A stretch of 55,770 nucleotides of DNA from Anaeroplasmataceae bacterium (GTDB taxonomy: Bacteria > Bacillota_I > Bacilli_A > Acholeplasmatales > JAEDCM01): assembly GCA_016294165.1 (NCBI GenBank), contig JAEDCM010000007.1:1-55770 (forward strand), in the 5' to 3' direction. The notes below the pieces were generated by a model, which worked only from the letters and a program-made list of their open reading frames with translations, did no database searches and was not told where the DNA came from. A program made the position numbers and the translations under genes. This document shows positions 16,846 through 26,199 of the stretch, piece by piece. The stretch's first letter is position 1. Each line of letters begins with the position of its first letter.

Positions 16846-18975
16846 ATGGAAGAAATATTTGGAAAAATAATTAAATATTTATTTCATAACCCCCAAAATA
16901 GTTATTCCATTATCTTGCTCAAGTTAGAAAACAAAACTACAACCGTTAGTGGTTACTTTCCTATTTTGAACATGGATTTAAAATATAAATTTAGTGGTGA
17001 ATATAAAAAACATCCAAAATATGGAATGGGGTTTGTTTCTACAAGCTATGAAACCTACGTTGAACCAAGTAAAAGTGGGGTTGTTAGTTATCTTTCAAGT
17101 GGCCTTTTTCAAGGTGTCGGTGAGAAGACAGCTTTAAAAATTTATGATGCTTTAGGTGATGATGCGATTGAAAAAATTCTAAATGATATAAATGTATTAG
17201 ATCAAGTAAAGATTAAAGAAAGCGTAAAGCTTACAATATATCATACCTTAAAGGATAATAGAGATATTGAAAAGACCCTAATCAAACTATACGATTATGG
17301 GCTAACATCAAAAATGGCTATGAAAATTTATGAGAAATATAGGGAAAATACAATAGATATTATCAATGAAAATCCTTATATATTAGTAAAAGAAATCGAA
17401 GGATTTAATTTTTTGAAGGCTGATGCAATTGCTTTAAAATTGGAGTTTAATCCATTGGATGAAAGAAGAATTGAAGCTTGTATTATTCATGTTTTAGATT
17501 CGTTTTTAAATAATAAAGGCTCAAGCTATTGCTTTTATGATCAAATAATGTATGAGGCTATTAAATATCTACGTATTGATGAATTTTTAATCGATGATGC
17601 TATCAATAATTTAATTGGTTCAGATCTTGTTTTAGAGGATGATAGATACTATCTTAAATATGTTTATGAGGTTGAAAGAAAGCTTGAAGCTAGATTAAGA
17701 ATGTTTGCGGAGCAAGAGAAAAAAAGATATCCTGATTATATGATAGAAAATGCTATTGAATATCTAAAAAATCATAGTGATATCACATATACAGATGAGC
17801 AAATAGGAATTATGAAAAATGCCTTAAATAGCAATTTTTCAGTAATCACAGGTGGTCCAGGAACTGGTAAAACAACTTTGATTAATGGGATATTAAAGGC
17901 TTATTTATACCTAAATAATTATTCGAGAGATAGTAATGATATTTTGATGATTGCGCCAACCGGGAGAGCAAGTCAAAGGATGAGTGAAAAGACGAAATTT
18001 GCTAGTAGCACCATCCATAAGGCTCTAGGATATCAAAGCGATAATTCTTTTGTTTATGGTCCATATCAACCATTGTGGCATAAATTAGTTATAATTGATG
18101 AATCAAGCATGATTGACATGTTTTTAGCATATCAATTGTTTGGGGCAATTAAAACAGGTGCACAGGTCATTTTAGTTGGTGATTATAATCAATTACCTTC
18201 GGTAGGCCCTGGCCAAGTTTTAAAGGAAATTATTGAATCAAATCTATTTGATGTTTATTATTTAACTAAAATCTTTAGACAGTTTAAGGATTCGCCGATT
18301 ATTAAAATGGCTGATGATTGCTTAAATGAGCGTATGCTTGATGTAGATATTGAATGTGATAGCACAAGTAGTGTAAAACACGTCATGAAGACAATCAAGG
18401 ATTTTTTAAATGAGGGATATAATTTAAGTGATATTGAAATTTTATCACCAATGTATAAGGGTGATGGTGGAATTGATAATTTAAATAGCATTATCCAGCA
18501 GGAGTTTAATCATAATGAAAAGATGATTAAGCTAAGAGAAAGAGCGTTTAAGGTAAATGATCGGGTATTGCAAAATGTCAATTCGTCAAGCAAAAGATTG
18601 ATGAATGGTGATGTGGGAATCATCAAGGATATAATTAAAACAGCTGATGGCGAAATATTATTGATTGATTTTAATACCATTGATGTGGATTATGAAAGAG
18701 AGGATTTAGACGAATTAAGTCTTGCTTATGCGATGAGTGTTCATAAATCCCAAGGAAGCGAGTTTAAAATTGTTATTTTTGTTTGTTTAAATGAACATTA
18801 TATAATGCTTAAGAGAAATTTAATTTATACAGCTATTACTCGTGCAAAGGAACAATTAATCATCATTGGCAATAAAAAAGCATTAAATAAAGGGATATTA
18901 GATGTTTCAAATGATCGTCAAACATCATTATTTAAAAATAATTTAACAGAAATTTCACCTTATGATTTTTTATAA
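16846..18975 (+). CDS. recD2: RecD2-type ATP-dependent DNA helicase
   Basis: 709 aa, near the family's usual 720-800. Order: N-terminal OB-like region, helix-hairpin-helix (SGLFQGVGEKTALKI, near 85), winged/helical region, then SF1 helicase motifs: Walker A TGGPGTGKTT near 344, IAPTGRA, VIIDESSM, VGDYNQLPSVGPG, LTKIFRQ, and AYAMSVHKSQGSE with YTAITRAK at the C-terminus. RecD2 is a 5'-3' helicase without RecBC that limits mutagenesis and replication stress. Position upstream of alaS matches B. subtilis yrrC. Confidence 0.93.
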   Translation: MEEIFGKIIKYLFHNPQNSYSIILLKLENKTTTVSGYFPILNMDLKYKFSGEYKKHPKYGMGFVSTSYETYVEPSKSGVVSYLSSGLFQGVGEKTALKIYDALGDDAIEKILNDINVLDQVKIKESVKLTIYHTLKDNRDIEKTLIKLYDYGLTSKMAMKIYEKYRENTIDIINENPYILVKEIEGFNFLKADAIALKLEFNPLDERRIEACIIHVLDSFLNNKGSSYCFYDQIMYEAIKYLRIDEFLIDDAINNLIGSDLVLEDDRYYLKYVYEVERKLEARLRMFAEQEKKRYPDYMIENAIEYLKNHSDITYTDEQIGIMKNALNSNFSVITGGPGTGKTTLINGILKAYLYLNNYSRDSNDILMIAPTGRASQRMSEKTKFASSTIHKALGYQSDNSFVYGPYQPLWHKLVIIDESSMIDMFLAYQLFGAIKTGAQVILVGDYNQLPSVGPGQVLKEIIESNLFDVYYLTKIFRQFKDSPIIKMADDCLNERMLDVDIECDSTSSVKHVMKTIKDFLNEGYNLSDIEILSPMYKGDGGIDNLNSIIQQEFNHNEKMIKLRERAFKVNDRVLQNVNSSSKRLMNGDVGIIKDIIKTADGEILLIDFNTIDVDYEREDLDELSLAYAMSVHKSQGSEFKIVIFVCLNEHYIMLKRNLIYTAITRAKEQLIIIGNKKALNKGILDVSNDRQTSLFKNNLTEISPYDFL

Positions 18976-19005
18976 AATGCTAAAAATAATCATGAGGTGA
19001 TATTT

Positions 19006-19167
19006 ATGGGTAAAATGATTTTTTATATGGCTCTTGGAAGTGCTGCCACAATTGGTACTTTTATGGCTTTAGAGAACAAAATGAACATGAATAAATGTAT
19101 TCATGATTTAAATAAAAAAAGCCGTAGAACATATAAATTCATAAAAGGAAAACTAGGGAACGAATAA
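19006..19167 (+). CDS. 53-aa single-pass membrane protein, possibly YrzR/DUF3918-like
   Basis: ATG at 19006 preceded by GAGGTGA; 53 aa reading MGKMIFYMALGSAATIG, one hydrophobic segment (about 4-21), then a basic tail (KKSRRTYKFIKGKLG). The Shine-Dalgarno, the intact frame and the terminator built around its stop codon all support a real gene. Its place between recD2 and the AI-2E gene and its hydrophobic-then-basic plan resemble YrzR (DUF3918) of B. subtilis, but the similarity is weak and by recall only. Confidence 0.65.
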   Translation: MGKMIFYMALGSAATIGTFMALENKMNMNKCIHDLNKKSRRTYKFIKGKLGNE

Positions 19168-19178
19168 GGTTCCCTTTT
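19156..19178 (+). terminator. compact terminator containing the 53-aa gene's stop codon
   Basis: GGGAAC and GTTCCC form a perfect 6-bp stem around GAATAAG, which includes the TAA stop; TTTT follows. Confidence 0.7.
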
Positions 19179-19183
19179 ATTGT

Positions 19184-20143
19184 ATGAAATTCAAAGAATT
19201 AGCGTTATTTTTAGCTTCATGCTATTTAGCTATATTGATAAGTTTACACCTCAAAAATTATATAGATATTTTTATGTATATATTATTACCCTTTATCGTA
19301 GCTTTTACTTTGGCATTTATTATGTATCCTTTGAAAAAGGTATTTGTCAAGAAAACTAATAATAATAAATTATCAACAGCTTTGGCAGTTATAATTGTTT
19401 TATATATTATTGTGTATTTTTTATCTGTCTTATATCCACTTATAATGTTAGAAATCGCTTTAATAAGGGAAAAACTACCAATTTTACTTAATGGAATAAA
19501 AGAAAATTTTTCCTTTATTGATTTAGAAAAATTTCAAAATCAACTGTTAGATTTTAGAATATATAAAGGGGTAATTGATCATTTGTTTTTATTATTGTTT
19601 GTGCCAACCCTTGCATATTATTTTTTAGATAAATATGAAGAAATAATTCATAAATTAAATGTCTTAACAATTGATAAGCCTTTAACTAATCAAGCTTTAA
19701 AAAATATTAACAGAAATATGAAAGCTTATTTTAGAGGAGTGCTTTTTTCAGCGTCCATTTTATTTGTATCCTCTACCGTTTGTTTTTATTTTTTAGGATT
19801 AGAATCTCCATTTTTATTTGGAATAATTGTGGGGATTACCGACATTATTCCTTTTATTGGCCCTTATATCGGCGCTATTATTACAAGCATATTTGCGTTG
19901 GATGAATCATTAGCTTTGGCCATTATGTGTTATATCGTTATTTTTAGTCTTCAGACCATTGAGGCCAATTTAATTGCTCCATATATCCATAGTAAATGTA
20001 TTGATATACCAGTGGTTTTCATTATTTTAGGATTTATTGTTTTTTCCAAAATGTTTGGGATTGTTGGGATGATTTTTTCAACGCCAATGGTCATAGTAAC
20101 AAGTGATATTATTAAGTATTTAATTAAAATAAGAAAAAAGTAA
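19184..20143 (+). CDS. AI-2E family (PerM/YrrI-type) transporter
   Basis: 319 aa, slightly short for a family of about 330-380. It has about seven membrane segments, a polar middle region (about 95-150), and the conserved C-terminal region with DIIPFIGPYIGA and IEANLIAPYI. Family members have been linked to export or Na+/H+ exchange; the substrate is unknown. Position just before alaS matches B. subtilis yrrI. The ATG lies only 9 bases after the preceding terminator hairpin, and no Shine-Dalgarno is visible, so the start is less certain than for its neighbours. Confidence 0.85.
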   Translation: MKFKELALFLASCYLAILISLHLKNYIDIFMYILLPFIVAFTLAFIMYPLKKVFVKKTNNNKLSTALAVIIVLYIIVYFLSVLYPLIMLEIALIREKLPILLNGIKENFSFIDLEKFQNQLLDFRIYKGVIDHLFLLLFVPTLAYYFLDKYEEIIHKLNVLTIDKPLTNQALKNINRNMKAYFRGVLFSASILFVSSTVCFYFLGLESPFLFGIIVGITDIIPFIGPYIGAIITSIFALDESLALAIMCYIVIFSLQTIEANLIAPYIHSKCIDIPVVFIILGFIVFSKMFGIVGMIFSTPMVIVTSDIIKYLIKIRKK

Positions 20144-20199
20144 AAAAACATAAAATGTGAAAACGATTTATATTTATCTACAAAAGAATAAATAAAACT

Positions 20200-20227
20200 T
20201 TTATTTATTACATAAATATGATACAAT
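20200..20227 (+). promoter_or_regulatory. promoter of the alaS operon
   Basis: TTTATT (20200-20205), a 16-base spacer and TACAAT (20222-20227) with extended TGA in front. There is no T-box leader: only 42 bases separate it from the alaS start. Confidence 0.55.
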
Positions 20228-20269
20228 ATCAAAAGAGTTAAAAAAATAAGTGTTTTGAGGTAGTGAATT

Positions 20270-22873
20270 ATGAAAAAATTTTCAGCAAAAGAAATTAGAA
20301 ATATCTGGCTTGATTTTTTCAAGTCAAAAGGACATAGTATTGAAGAAAGCAGCCCGCTTGTTCCAATTAATGACCCAAGTCTATTATGGATTAATGCTGG
20401 AGTTGCTCCATTGAAAAAATATTTTGATGGTTCTGAGCAACCTAGAAACCCACGCATTTGTAATGCTCAAAAATGTATTAGAACAAATGATATCGAAAAT
20501 GTTGGTAAAACAGCTAGACATCATACCTTCTTTGAAATGCTTGGAAACTTTTCCATCGGAGATTATTTTAAAGAAGAGGCTATTGAGTTTGGATTTGAAA
20601 TCTTAACTAAGCATTTCCTATTTCCACTAGACAAATTATATATGACATATTATCCATCTGATTTAACAGCTAAAAATAAATGGATGAGCTTAGGTGTTAA
20701 TGAAGATCATCTAATTCCTTTAGAAGGAAATTTCTGGGAGATTGGTGAAGGACCATGTGGACCAGATACCGAAATTTTCTTTGATCGTGGAGAAAAATAT
20801 GACAAACGTGGAAAAGAACTATTAGAGAATGATATTGAAAATGATCGTTTCATTGAAATTTGGAACATCGTATTCTCTCAATATAACTCAAAAGAAGGAT
20901 TAAGCCGTGATGAATATCCTGAATTACCAAACAAGAATATTGATACAGGTATGGGTCTAGAGAGAATGGCTTGTGTATTACAAGGTGTAGATACAAACTA
21001 TGAGACAGATTTATTCTTACCATATATCAACCGCATTGAGGAAATCAGTGGAGTAAAATATGAAGGACAAATGGCCTTCAAGGTCTGTGCCGATCATATT
21101 AGAACATTGACATTTGCGATTAGCGATGGAGCAATCCTATCAAATGAAGGTCGTGGATATGTTTTAAGAAGAGTTTTAAGAAGAGCTTGTAAGCATGCTA
21201 GAAAATTAGGAATTACTGAACCATTCTTATACAAAATTGTGGATGATGTAGTAGAAAACATGAAGGATTTCTATCCTTATTTAGTTGAAAAAGCGGATAT
21301 TGTTAAAAATATTGTTAAAAAGGAAGAGGAAAAATTCCTTGAAACGCTTGCGAGTGGAGAAAAACGTATTTATGAAATTATTAAATCAGGAGTAAATGAA
21401 ATCTCTGGAGCAGATGCTTTTATGCTATATGATACATATGGATTCCCATATGAGCTAACATTAGAATATGCCTTAGACAATAATATTACTGTTGATGAGG
21501 AAGGATTCAAAAAGTGTATGGAGCATCAAAGAAACACATCACGAAATGCTCGTGGTGATGTAGATGGAATGAAAGCCCAAAATGAAGAATATATGAGATT
21601 CACAGCTCCATCAAAATTTGTTGGATATGATAAATTATCTGTCGATACTAAAGTAATTAAAGTATTTGAAGCAGGTGTTGTTTTAGAAGAAACTCCATTT
21701 TATGCAACAAGTGGAGGACAGTTATGTGATAAAGGATTTATTGATGATTATGAGGTTTTAGATGTTATTAAACTTCCTAATGGTCAATTTCTACATATCC
21801 TAGATGATTTTGTGTTAAATGAAGGAGATCAGGTTACTGCTAAGGTTATGGTTGATAATCGTGCTGATATTACTAAAAACCATTCTTGTGCCCATTTAGT
21901 ACATAAATCATTAAAACTTGTTTTAGGTGATCATGTTCACCAACAAGGAAGCCAAATTTCGAAAGATGAAATGCGTTTTGACTTTAATAACTATAGCAAT
22001 TTAACTGATGAGGAAATTTTAAAGGTTGAAGAATTAGTTAATGAGCATATTAAAGCTGCTCATGAGGTAATCACTAAGGAAATGCCAATTGAGGAAGCTA
22101 AGAAAACGGGAGCTGAAGCCTTATTCGGTGAAAAATATCATGATGTAGTTCGTGTAGTAAATATGGAATATAGTATTGAATTCTGTGGTGGAACTCATGT
22201 TAAGAATACATCAGATATTAAAGAATTTGCGGTTAGTGGTGTTGAATCAATCGGTTCAGGATTATTCCGTATCACTGGCGTAAGTGGAGATAACGCATTA
22301 GAAAAATTATTAAATTCATTAGGAAATATTAAGCAAGAAATTAATACCATCATTGAAAAAGGTAATCGTATAGTTGAAGAAGCCTTCAAGGATGGAATTG
22401 AATTAAGCTTTAATTATGAGACTAAAAAATATACAAAGGCTAGTTATCAAATTGTAATTGATACTCGTAAGGAATTAGAAGTTCTTAAAGAAATGGTTAA
22501 GAATCTAGAAAAGGATTATCGTCGCAAGAAACAAGAAAAAGAATTAAATAATCTATCAATATATGATGAGTATATTTTAGATGGAAAATTGATTTGTGTT
22601 GTTGAGGATAAGGATGTTGATACAATTAAAGCTTTAGCTGATGCTTTATTAAATAAGATGGGTAAAGGATTAGTGTTTATTGCTTCAATAAATGATGATA
22701 AAGTTGTATTTGTCTGCAAGAATAATATTGGAGCTCATGCTGGTAAGCTTGTTAAGGAAGCCGCAATGATCACTGGTGGAAATGGTGGTGGAAGACCAGA
22801 TATGGCAAGTGCTGGTGGTAAGGATATCACTAAAGTATCTGAGGCTTTAAATGTTGTAAGAGGTCTTCTATGA
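20270..22873 (+). CDS. alaS: alanyl-tRNA synthetase
   Basis: 867 aa, full length. It charges tRNA-Ala. The class II core shows RHHTFFEMLGNFSIGDYF, GPCGPDTEIFFDRG and NIDTGMGLERMACVLQG. The editing domain has HSCAHLVH (the first zinc/catalytic pair) and FCGGTHVKNT. The C-terminal DHHA1 domain ends GGNGGGRPDMASAGGKD. GAGG precedes the ATG. Its TGA overlaps the next gene's ATG (ATGA), so ruvX is translationally coupled. Confidence 0.97.
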   Translation: MKKFSAKEIRNIWLDFFKSKGHSIEESSPLVPINDPSLLWINAGVAPLKKYFDGSEQPRNPRICNAQKCIRTNDIENVGKTARHHTFFEMLGNFSIGDYFKEEAIEFGFEILTKHFLFPLDKLYMTYYPSDLTAKNKWMSLGVNEDHLIPLEGNFWEIGEGPCGPDTEIFFDRGEKYDKRGKELLENDIENDRFIEIWNIVFSQYNSKEGLSRDEYPELPNKNIDTGMGLERMACVLQGVDTNYETDLFLPYINRIEEISGVKYEGQMAFKVCADHIRTLTFAISDGAILSNEGRGYVLRRVLRRACKHARKLGITEPFLYKIVDDVVENMKDFYPYLVEKADIVKNIVKKEEEKFLETLASGEKRIYEIIKSGVNEISGADAFMLYDTYGFPYELTLEYALDNNITVDEEGFKKCMEHQRNTSRNARGDVDGMKAQNEEYMRFTAPSKFVGYDKLSVDTKVIKVFEAGVVLEETPFYATSGGQLCDKGFIDDYEVLDVIKLPNGQFLHILDDFVLNEGDQVTAKVMVDNRADITKNHSCAHLVHKSLKLVLGDHVHQQGSQISKDEMRFDFNNYSNLTDEEILKVEELVNEHIKAAHEVITKEMPIEEAKKTGAEALFGEKYHDVVRVVNMEYSIEFCGGTHVKNTSDIKEFAVSGVESIGSGLFRITGVSGDNALEKLLNSLGNIKQEINTIIEKGNRIVEEAFKDGIELSFNYETKKYTKASYQIVIDTRKELEVLKEMVKNLEKDYRRKKQEKELNNLSIYDEYILDGKLICVVEDKDVDTIKALADALLNKMGKGLVFIASINDDKVVFVCKNNIGAHAGKLVKEAAMITGGNGGGRPDMASAGGKDITKVSEALNVVRGLL

Positions 22874-23295
22874 TTTATCTAGGGTTAGACTTAGGAAGTA
22901 AAACCTGTGGAATTGCTAAAAGTGATCCTTTTGGAATGATAGCTTCCATTTATGAAACATATCGTTTTAGGGAGGATGATTATGATTCATGTCTAAAACG
23001 AATTATTGAAATTGTTAAATTAGAAGGTGCTCAGGTAATTGTATTAGGTTATCCAAAGCACATGAATAATGATGTTGGAATTAGAGGGCAAATCAGTGAG
23101 CGTTTTAAAGAAATGTTAAATGAGGCTCTACCAAAAGTTAAGGTCATTTTATGGGATGAAAGGACAACATCACAAGAGGTAAATAGAATAATGATAGCTG
23201 CTAATACAAGACGCAATAATCGTAAGCAAAAGAAAGATGAGCTAGCAGCAGTAATTATATTACAAGGATATTTAGATTGTAAAAAGGAGGTGTAG
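22870..23295 (+). CDS. ruvX: RuvX/YqgF-family putative Holliday junction resolvase
   Basis: 141 aa. RNase H-fold protein: YLGLDLGSKTCGIAKSD at the start (catalytic Asp), VIVLGYPKHMN, LWDERTTSQE and a C-terminal DELAA (second acidic residues). The family acts in pre-16S rRNA 5'-end processing and/or junction resolution. It overlaps alaS by 4 bases and is followed three bases later by the yrzB-like gene, as in many Bacillota. Confidence 0.93.
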   Translation: MIYLGLDLGSKTCGIAKSDPFGMIASIYETYRFREDDYDSCLKRIIEIVKLEGAQVIVLGYPKHMNNDVGIRGQISERFKEMLNEALPKVKVILWDERTTSQEVNRIMIAANTRRNNRKQKKDELAAVIILQGYLDCKKEV

Positions 23296-23298
23296 AAA

Positions 23299-23559
23299 AT
23301 GGATGAAAATACTTTCGTAATGACTGATGCCGATGGCAATGAAGTTGTATGTCACATTTTATTTACAACAAATTTAGAAGGATTTGAAGGAAACTATGTT
23401 GTTTTCCAAATGGAAGATAGTGAAGAGGTTACAGCTGCTAAATATGTGGAAATTAGTGATGGTGAAGGAGAACTTGTAGATATCGAAACTGATGAAGAAT
23501 GGGAAAAAATTGAAGAAGTTCTTAATAGTTACTTTGATGATCTTGAAGGTGAAGAATAA
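23299..23559 (+). CDS. yrzB: DUF1292 (YrzB-like) acidic protein
   Basis: 86 aa, strongly acidic with no membrane segment. The DUF1292 pattern is clear: TDADGNEVVCHILFT near the start, YVVFQ and ending ...YFDDLEGEE. Function unknown. AGGAGGTG precedes the ATG, and the TAA overlaps the trmR ATG (TAATG). Confidence 0.9.
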   Translation: MDENTFVMTDADGNEVVCHILFTTNLEGFEGNYVVFQMEDSEEVTAAKYVEISDGEGELVDIETDEEWEKIEEVLNSYFDDLEGEE

Positions 23560-24176
23560 TGAAAAATTATTTAGCTAGTATAAATATCAATGCTCATGAT
23601 GAATTAAATCTTGAGTTGAAAAAATATGCTTTAGAAAATAATGTACCGATTATTCAAGATGAAGGATTAGCATTTTTAAGACAAATAATCCAAATAAAAA
23701 AGCCATTAAGAATTCTTGAAATTGGCTCTGCAATAGGCTATTCAGCAATCAATATGGCCAAATGCTCAAAGGCTTTTATTGATACAATTGAGATTAATGA
23801 ACAAATGTATAATAAAGCATTAGAAAACATAGATAAGGCTAATTTAAATGATCGTATTAAGGTTTATCATGCGGATGCTTTAGAAATTAATATCGAAGAT
23901 TTAAGTAATTATGATATCATTTTTATTGATGCAGCTAAGGCTCAATACAAAAAATTTTTCTTAAAGTTTAAAGAACTGCTAAATAATGATGGAATTATTA
24001 TAACGGATAATCTATTATTTCATGGTTTAGTTTTGAATGAAAACATTGAATCAAAGAATCTTCGTAGATTAGTTGAAAAGATTAAAGATTACAATACGTG
24101 GCTAGTTAGTCAAGAGGATTTTCAATCAACCATTTATGATATTGGCGATGGAATGGCCTTAAGTATAAAAAAATGA
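23559..24176 (+). CDS. trmR: tRNA 5-hydroxyuridine methyltransferase TrmR
   Basis: 205 aa, class I SAM-dependent O-methyltransferase of the YrrM type. SAM motif LEIGSAIGYSAI; metal/catalytic segment FIDAAKAQYKKFF; then TDNLLFHG. TrmR methylates ho5U34 to mo5U34 in tRNAs of B. subtilis. The two trhP genes just downstream supply the ho5U step, which supports the assignment. mltG, which lies between yrzB and yrrM in B. subtilis, is absent here. Confidence 0.9.
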   Translation: MKNYLASININAHDELNLELKKYALENNVPIIQDEGLAFLRQIIQIKKPLRILEIGSAIGYSAINMAKCSKAFIDTIEINEQMYNKALENIDKANLNDRIKVYHADALEINIEDLSNYDIIFIDAAKAQYKKFFLKFKELLNNDGIIITDNLLFHGLVLNENIESKNLRRLVEKIKDYNTWLVSQEDFQSTIYDIGDGMALSIKK

Positions 24177-24182
24177 TTTTTG

Positions 24183-24216
24183 AAGAGATTATAGTAAATA
24201 ATCTCTTTTCTTTTGA
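24183..24216 (+). terminator. terminator after trmR
   Basis: AAGAGATTA and TAATCTCTT form a 9-bp stem, followed by TTCTTTT. It separates the alaS-trmR operon from the trhP genes. Confidence 0.7.
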
Positions 24217-24223
24217 AAAGTTA

Positions 24224-24232
24224 TGATAAAAT
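24224..24232 (+). promoter_or_regulatory. extended -10 promoter of trhP1
   Basis: TGATAAAAT (TGn plus TAAAAT) follows the trmR terminator and lies 18 bases before the trhP1 start. No convincing -35. Confidence 0.4.
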
Positions 24233-24250
24233 AAATGTGAGGTGATGAGG

Positions 24251-25021
24251 GTGGAGTTTGTATCAACGTTAAATAAATTTAATAATCAGAAACTACAAAT
24301 CATTGGATGTAAAAGCTTTAGTGTTAGATTACCAATATATCTTAAAGAGGATGAAATTTTAAAATTAGATTTATCGAATACATTTGTATCTCTAAATAAG
24401 ATTATGCATCAAAGGGATATAAGCAATTTGGAATCCTTTATTTCAAAGTTAGGCGATGCTAAAGGAATTATATTTAGTGATTTAAGTGTTTTTCAAATTG
24501 CGAAAAGATATAATTTAACTCATAAGCTTATTTATGATCCGCAAACCTTAATCACTAATGTTATGGAATTAAAATTTTGGGAGGAAATGAATATCTATGG
24601 GATTTTTGTATCACCATTTATTCGTATTGATGAATTATTAAGCTTTAAATCGAGCTTGAAAATCTTTTTTATCGGATATGGATATCTTCCTTTATTTTAT
24701 TCAAAAAGAAAGCTTATTACTAATTATTGCATGCATAATAATATTGCATATGAAAATTTAATTGATAATAAGGATTTATATTTAAAAGAAGAATTAAGAG
24801 ATGGCAAATATAAGATTATTGAGGATGAAAATGGGACCCATGTCTTTACTCCATATATCTTTAATGCCAGTAAATATTTAGATGAAATAACTAATATTGA
24901 TTATTTAGTTTTAGATTATAATTTTATTGATGAAGATTTTTATGATCGCTTTATTAATAAGGTTTATAATGCAAATGAGAGCGATGGTTTTTTAAGCCAA
25001 AAAATAATATATAAGAAGTGA
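24251..25021 (+). CDS. trhP1: divergent U32-family protein, TrhP1-like (YrrN position)
   Basis: 256 aa. Similarity is faint but the layout fits a short U32 protein: LIYDPQTLITN, GIFVSPFIRIDEL, FFIGYGYLPLFYSKRK and VFTPYIFNAS occur where U32 proteins have a barrel and a loop that in full members carries Cys ligands. Its location between trmR and trhP2 equals yrrN (trhP1) in B. subtilis, whose product works with TrhP2 in prephenate-dependent U34 hydroxylation. GAGGTG lies six bases before the GTG at 24251; in-frame GTG 24242 and ATG 24245 are too close to it. Confidence 0.72.
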   Translation: MEFVSTLNKFNNQKLQIIGCKSFSVRLPIYLKEDEILKLDLSNTFVSLNKIMHQRDISNLESFISKLGDAKGIIFSDLSVFQIAKRYNLTHKLIYDPQTLITNVMELKFWEEMNIYGIFVSPFIRIDELLSFKSSLKIFFIGYGYLPLFYSKRKLITNYCMHNNIAYENLIDNKDLYLKEELRDGKYKIIEDENGTHVFTPYIFNASKYLDEITNIDYLVLDYNFIDEDFYDRFINKVYNANESDGFLSQKIIYKK

Positions 25022-25026
25022 TATTT

Positions 25027-26199
25027 ATGATAGAATTATTAGCTCCAGCTGGAGATTTAGAAAAACTAAAGATAGCGGTTATGTATGGTGCTGATGCTGT
25101 ATTCATCGGTGGACGTGAATTTTCATTGCGCTCTCGTGCCTCAAACTTCTCATTAGAGGATATTAAGGAAGCCTGCGATTTTGCGCATGAGCATAATGTG
25201 AAGGTGCATGTTACGACGAATATTATTCCGCATAATGAGAATCTTGATGGAATTAAAGAATACTTAATAGCTCTTGAAAAATGTGGAGTTGATGCGATTA
25301 TCTCAGCTAGCCTTCATATCATTAAGACAGCTGTTGAAAACACTAATCTCGAAGTTCATATTTCCACTCAGCAGTCGATTTCGAATATTGAAACAATCAA
25401 CTTTTATCATGATTTAGGAATTAAAAGAGTAGTTTTAGCTAGAGAAGTGACCCTAGAGGAATTAAAGGATATCAGAAGTAAGACTGATATGGACATTGAG
25501 GTTTTTATTCATGGAGGAATGTGCTCAAGCTATAGTGGAAGATGCATGTTAAGCAATGAGATGGCCTCACGTGATGCGAACCGTGGGGGATGTGCGCACT
25601 CTTGCCGTTGGAATTACGATTTATATGATAAGGATAAAAAAATTAATGAGGTTGATTATTTTTCGTTAGCTAGTAAGGATTTATGTGCCATTAAATATAT
25701 CCCAGATTTAATTGATTTAAATATTACTAGTCTAAAGATTGAAGGTCGTATGAAGAGCATTCATTATATCGCAACTGTTGTTAATGCATACCGTAGGGCA
25801 ATTGATGCGTATTATAAAGATCAAACTATTGATTATGAAAAGTTTTCCACAATGATCAAAAAAGCGGAAAATAGATTGACATCAGTTGGTTTTTATGATG
25901 GCTCACCAACCCCTAATGAACAGCTATATGTCAACTTTGGGGAAAATCCAACGCAAGAATTCATTGGAATAGTTGTGGATGTTGATGATGAGTATATGGT
26001 TATTGAGGAACGTAATTATTTTGAAATTGGGGATACTATTGAAATATTCTCACCAACATTAGAACCCCAATATTTTAAATTGGAAAAAATGTTTGATAAG
26101 GATGGTAATCCATTAGAGGTTGCTAGGCATCCACATCAGCTTATTAAGATTCCTAAAGTAGGACAAGTGAGTAAATTTGATATTTTGAGGAAAGCATAA
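25027..26199 (+). CDS. trhP2: U32-family tRNA hydroxylation protein TrhP2
   Basis: 390 aa. Textbook peptidase U32 family protein: ELLAPAGDLEKLKIAV, GADAVFIGGREFSLR, THISTQQ-type segment (VHISTQQSISN), then the Cys cluster FIHGGMCSSYSGRCMLS and RGGCAHSCRW, and SLKIEGRMKS. TrhP/YegQ-type proteins are needed to form 5-hydroxyuridine at tRNA position 34. GAAGTGAT precedes the ATG at 25027, five bases after the trhP1 stop; the in-frame GTG at 25018 overlaps that site. Confidence 0.9.
   Translation: MIELLAPAGDLEKLKIAVMYGADAVFIGGREFSLRSRASNFSLEDIKEACDFAHEHNVKVHVTTNIIPHNENLDGIKEYLIALEKCGVDAIISASLHIIKTAVENTNLEVHISTQQSISNIETINFYHDLGIKRVVLAREVTLEELKDIRSKTDMDIEVFIHGGMCSSYSGRCMLSNEMASRDANRGGCAHSCRWNYDLYDKDKKINEVDYFSLASKDLCAIKYIPDLIDLNITSLKIEGRMKSIHYIATVVNAYRRAIDAYYKDQTIDYEKFSTMIKKAENRLTSVGFYDGSPTPNEQLYVNFGENPTQEFIGIVVDVDDEYMVIEERNYFEIGDTIEIFSPTLEPQYFKLEKMFDKDGNPLEVARHPHQLIKIPKVGQVSKFDILRKA

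Noticed and set aside
20144..20269. T-box leader before alaS
   Set aside because: The gap is too short, lacks the T-box sequence and has no terminator hairpin.
19951..20457. 168-codon minus-strand ORF across the alaS promoter
   Set aside because: It is antisense to the end of the AI-2E gene and the start of alaS, with no promoter or family match.
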